Position numbers and translations under genes: made by a program. This document shows positions 21,769 through 22,019 of a DNA stretch of 22,019 nucleotides, in pieces; position 1 is the stretch's first letter; each line of letters begins with the position of its first letter. Where the stretch lies: IMG/VR virus record IMGVR_UViG_3300027759_000471, positions 1-22,019 of that record. One strand, written 5' to 3'. Below the pieces are notes generated by a model, which did no database searches, had not been told where the DNA came from, and saw nothing but the letters and a program-made list of their open reading frames with translations. The DNA is from a virus.

Positions 21769-22019
21769 TTATAGTGACAAAGAGTTGTAACCAGACACTA
21801 CTGCCATAGATTTTGGCTTGGTCGAAACCATTTCCGCAATCATCAGCACAGCACCAACATAACCAATTTGCCAATTGGGGAGTGTGGACTCAAATCCTGT
21901 AAACACAAACGAACCTTGCTCATGGACATAGAGCGAGAGATAGTTAGTGTTCAGGAAGTACACAGTACCTTCTGGACAGTATGGGTCTGGATAGATTGGA
22001 ACACCAGCAACCATCAAAG
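21769..22019 (-). CDS. Major capsid protein, C-terminal end (5' part outside window)
   Basis: The frame is open to the right edge. The visible 82 residues read VAGVPIYPDPYCPEGTVYFL, then YLSLYVHEQGSFVFTGFEST, then LPNWQIGYVGAVLMIAEMVS and KPKSMAVVSGYNSLSL. The sequence GIPIYPDP-x-CPEGTVYFLN, followed by the E-x-x-FTGFE segment and the GYVGAV strand, matches the end of phage major capsid proteins of podovirus-type genomes. These form the icosahedral shell. The call rests on the C-terminal third only; a very similar minor capsid protein cannot be excluded. Confidence 0.75.
   Translation of the reverse strand, partial: LMVAGVPIYPDPYCPEGTVYFLNTNYLSLYVHEQGSFVFTGFESTLPNWQIGYVGAVLMIAEMVSTKPKSMAVVSGYNSLSL

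Noticed and set aside
1-22019. CRISPR array, tRNA, integrase or transposase
   Set aside because: No repeat-spacer pattern, cloverleaf or recombinase motif was seen on either strand; the periodic repeats found are inside coding genes.

Overview
This window is a piece of a tailed double-stranded DNA bacteriophage genome (Caudoviricetes), most likely a short-tailed (podovirus-like) phage. The evidence is a recombination/replication block, a virion block with a capsid end, an adaptor-type protein, tail proteins and very large alanine/glycine-rich internal virion candidates, plus a lysis cassette. Genes are tightly packed, start-stop overlaps are common, and I saw no tRNA or rRNA, CRISPR array, insertion sequence or bacterial housekeeping gene. 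A Gram-negative aquatic host is plausible by analogy with similar uncultured phages, but the sequence does not prove it. Both window edges cut through genes. Terminase and portal genes are not seen and probably lie beyond the right edge.

The plus-strand block (1-4395) is an early/middle module: the C-terminal part of a YqaJ-type exonuclease, two or three small proteins, a RecT-like annealing protein, a small helix-turn-helix protein, an SSB-like protein with an acidic tip, and a RusA Holliday junction resolvase. Together these form a recombination set: resection, annealing, ssDNA protection and junction cutting. Two glycosyltransferases close the block. Several junctions are four-base NTGA overlaps, and ATG, GTG, TTG and probably CTG all appear as the coupled start.

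The minus-strand block (22019 down to 4370) is one continuous late-type unit, read right to left. It holds the C-terminal end of the major capsid protein, two small beta-rich virion candidates, a 112-residue protein, an adaptor-like protein, a tail nozzle-like protein carrying four inserted G-x-GYT repeats, a small tail protein and a 604-residue Asp-box beta-propeller protein (probable receptor binding). Small tail accessory proteins follow, then a small membrane protein, a triple-repeat protein and a 153-residue protein. Next come four large or medium low-complexity proteins that look like internal virion/ejection proteins, and several small proteins. The unit ends with a lysis cassette (small membrane protein, 3TM-type holin, M15 endolysin) and two tiny, very basic proteins.

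The two blocks converge at 4370-4395, where the last genes overlap tail to tail with no obvious terminator. The points most worth checking are the 14-repeat propeller, a probable ATT start codon at 6415, a helix-turn-helix gene whose start seems to be CTG overlapping the recT-like stop, and a 55-residue membrane gene hidden in the lysis cassette.
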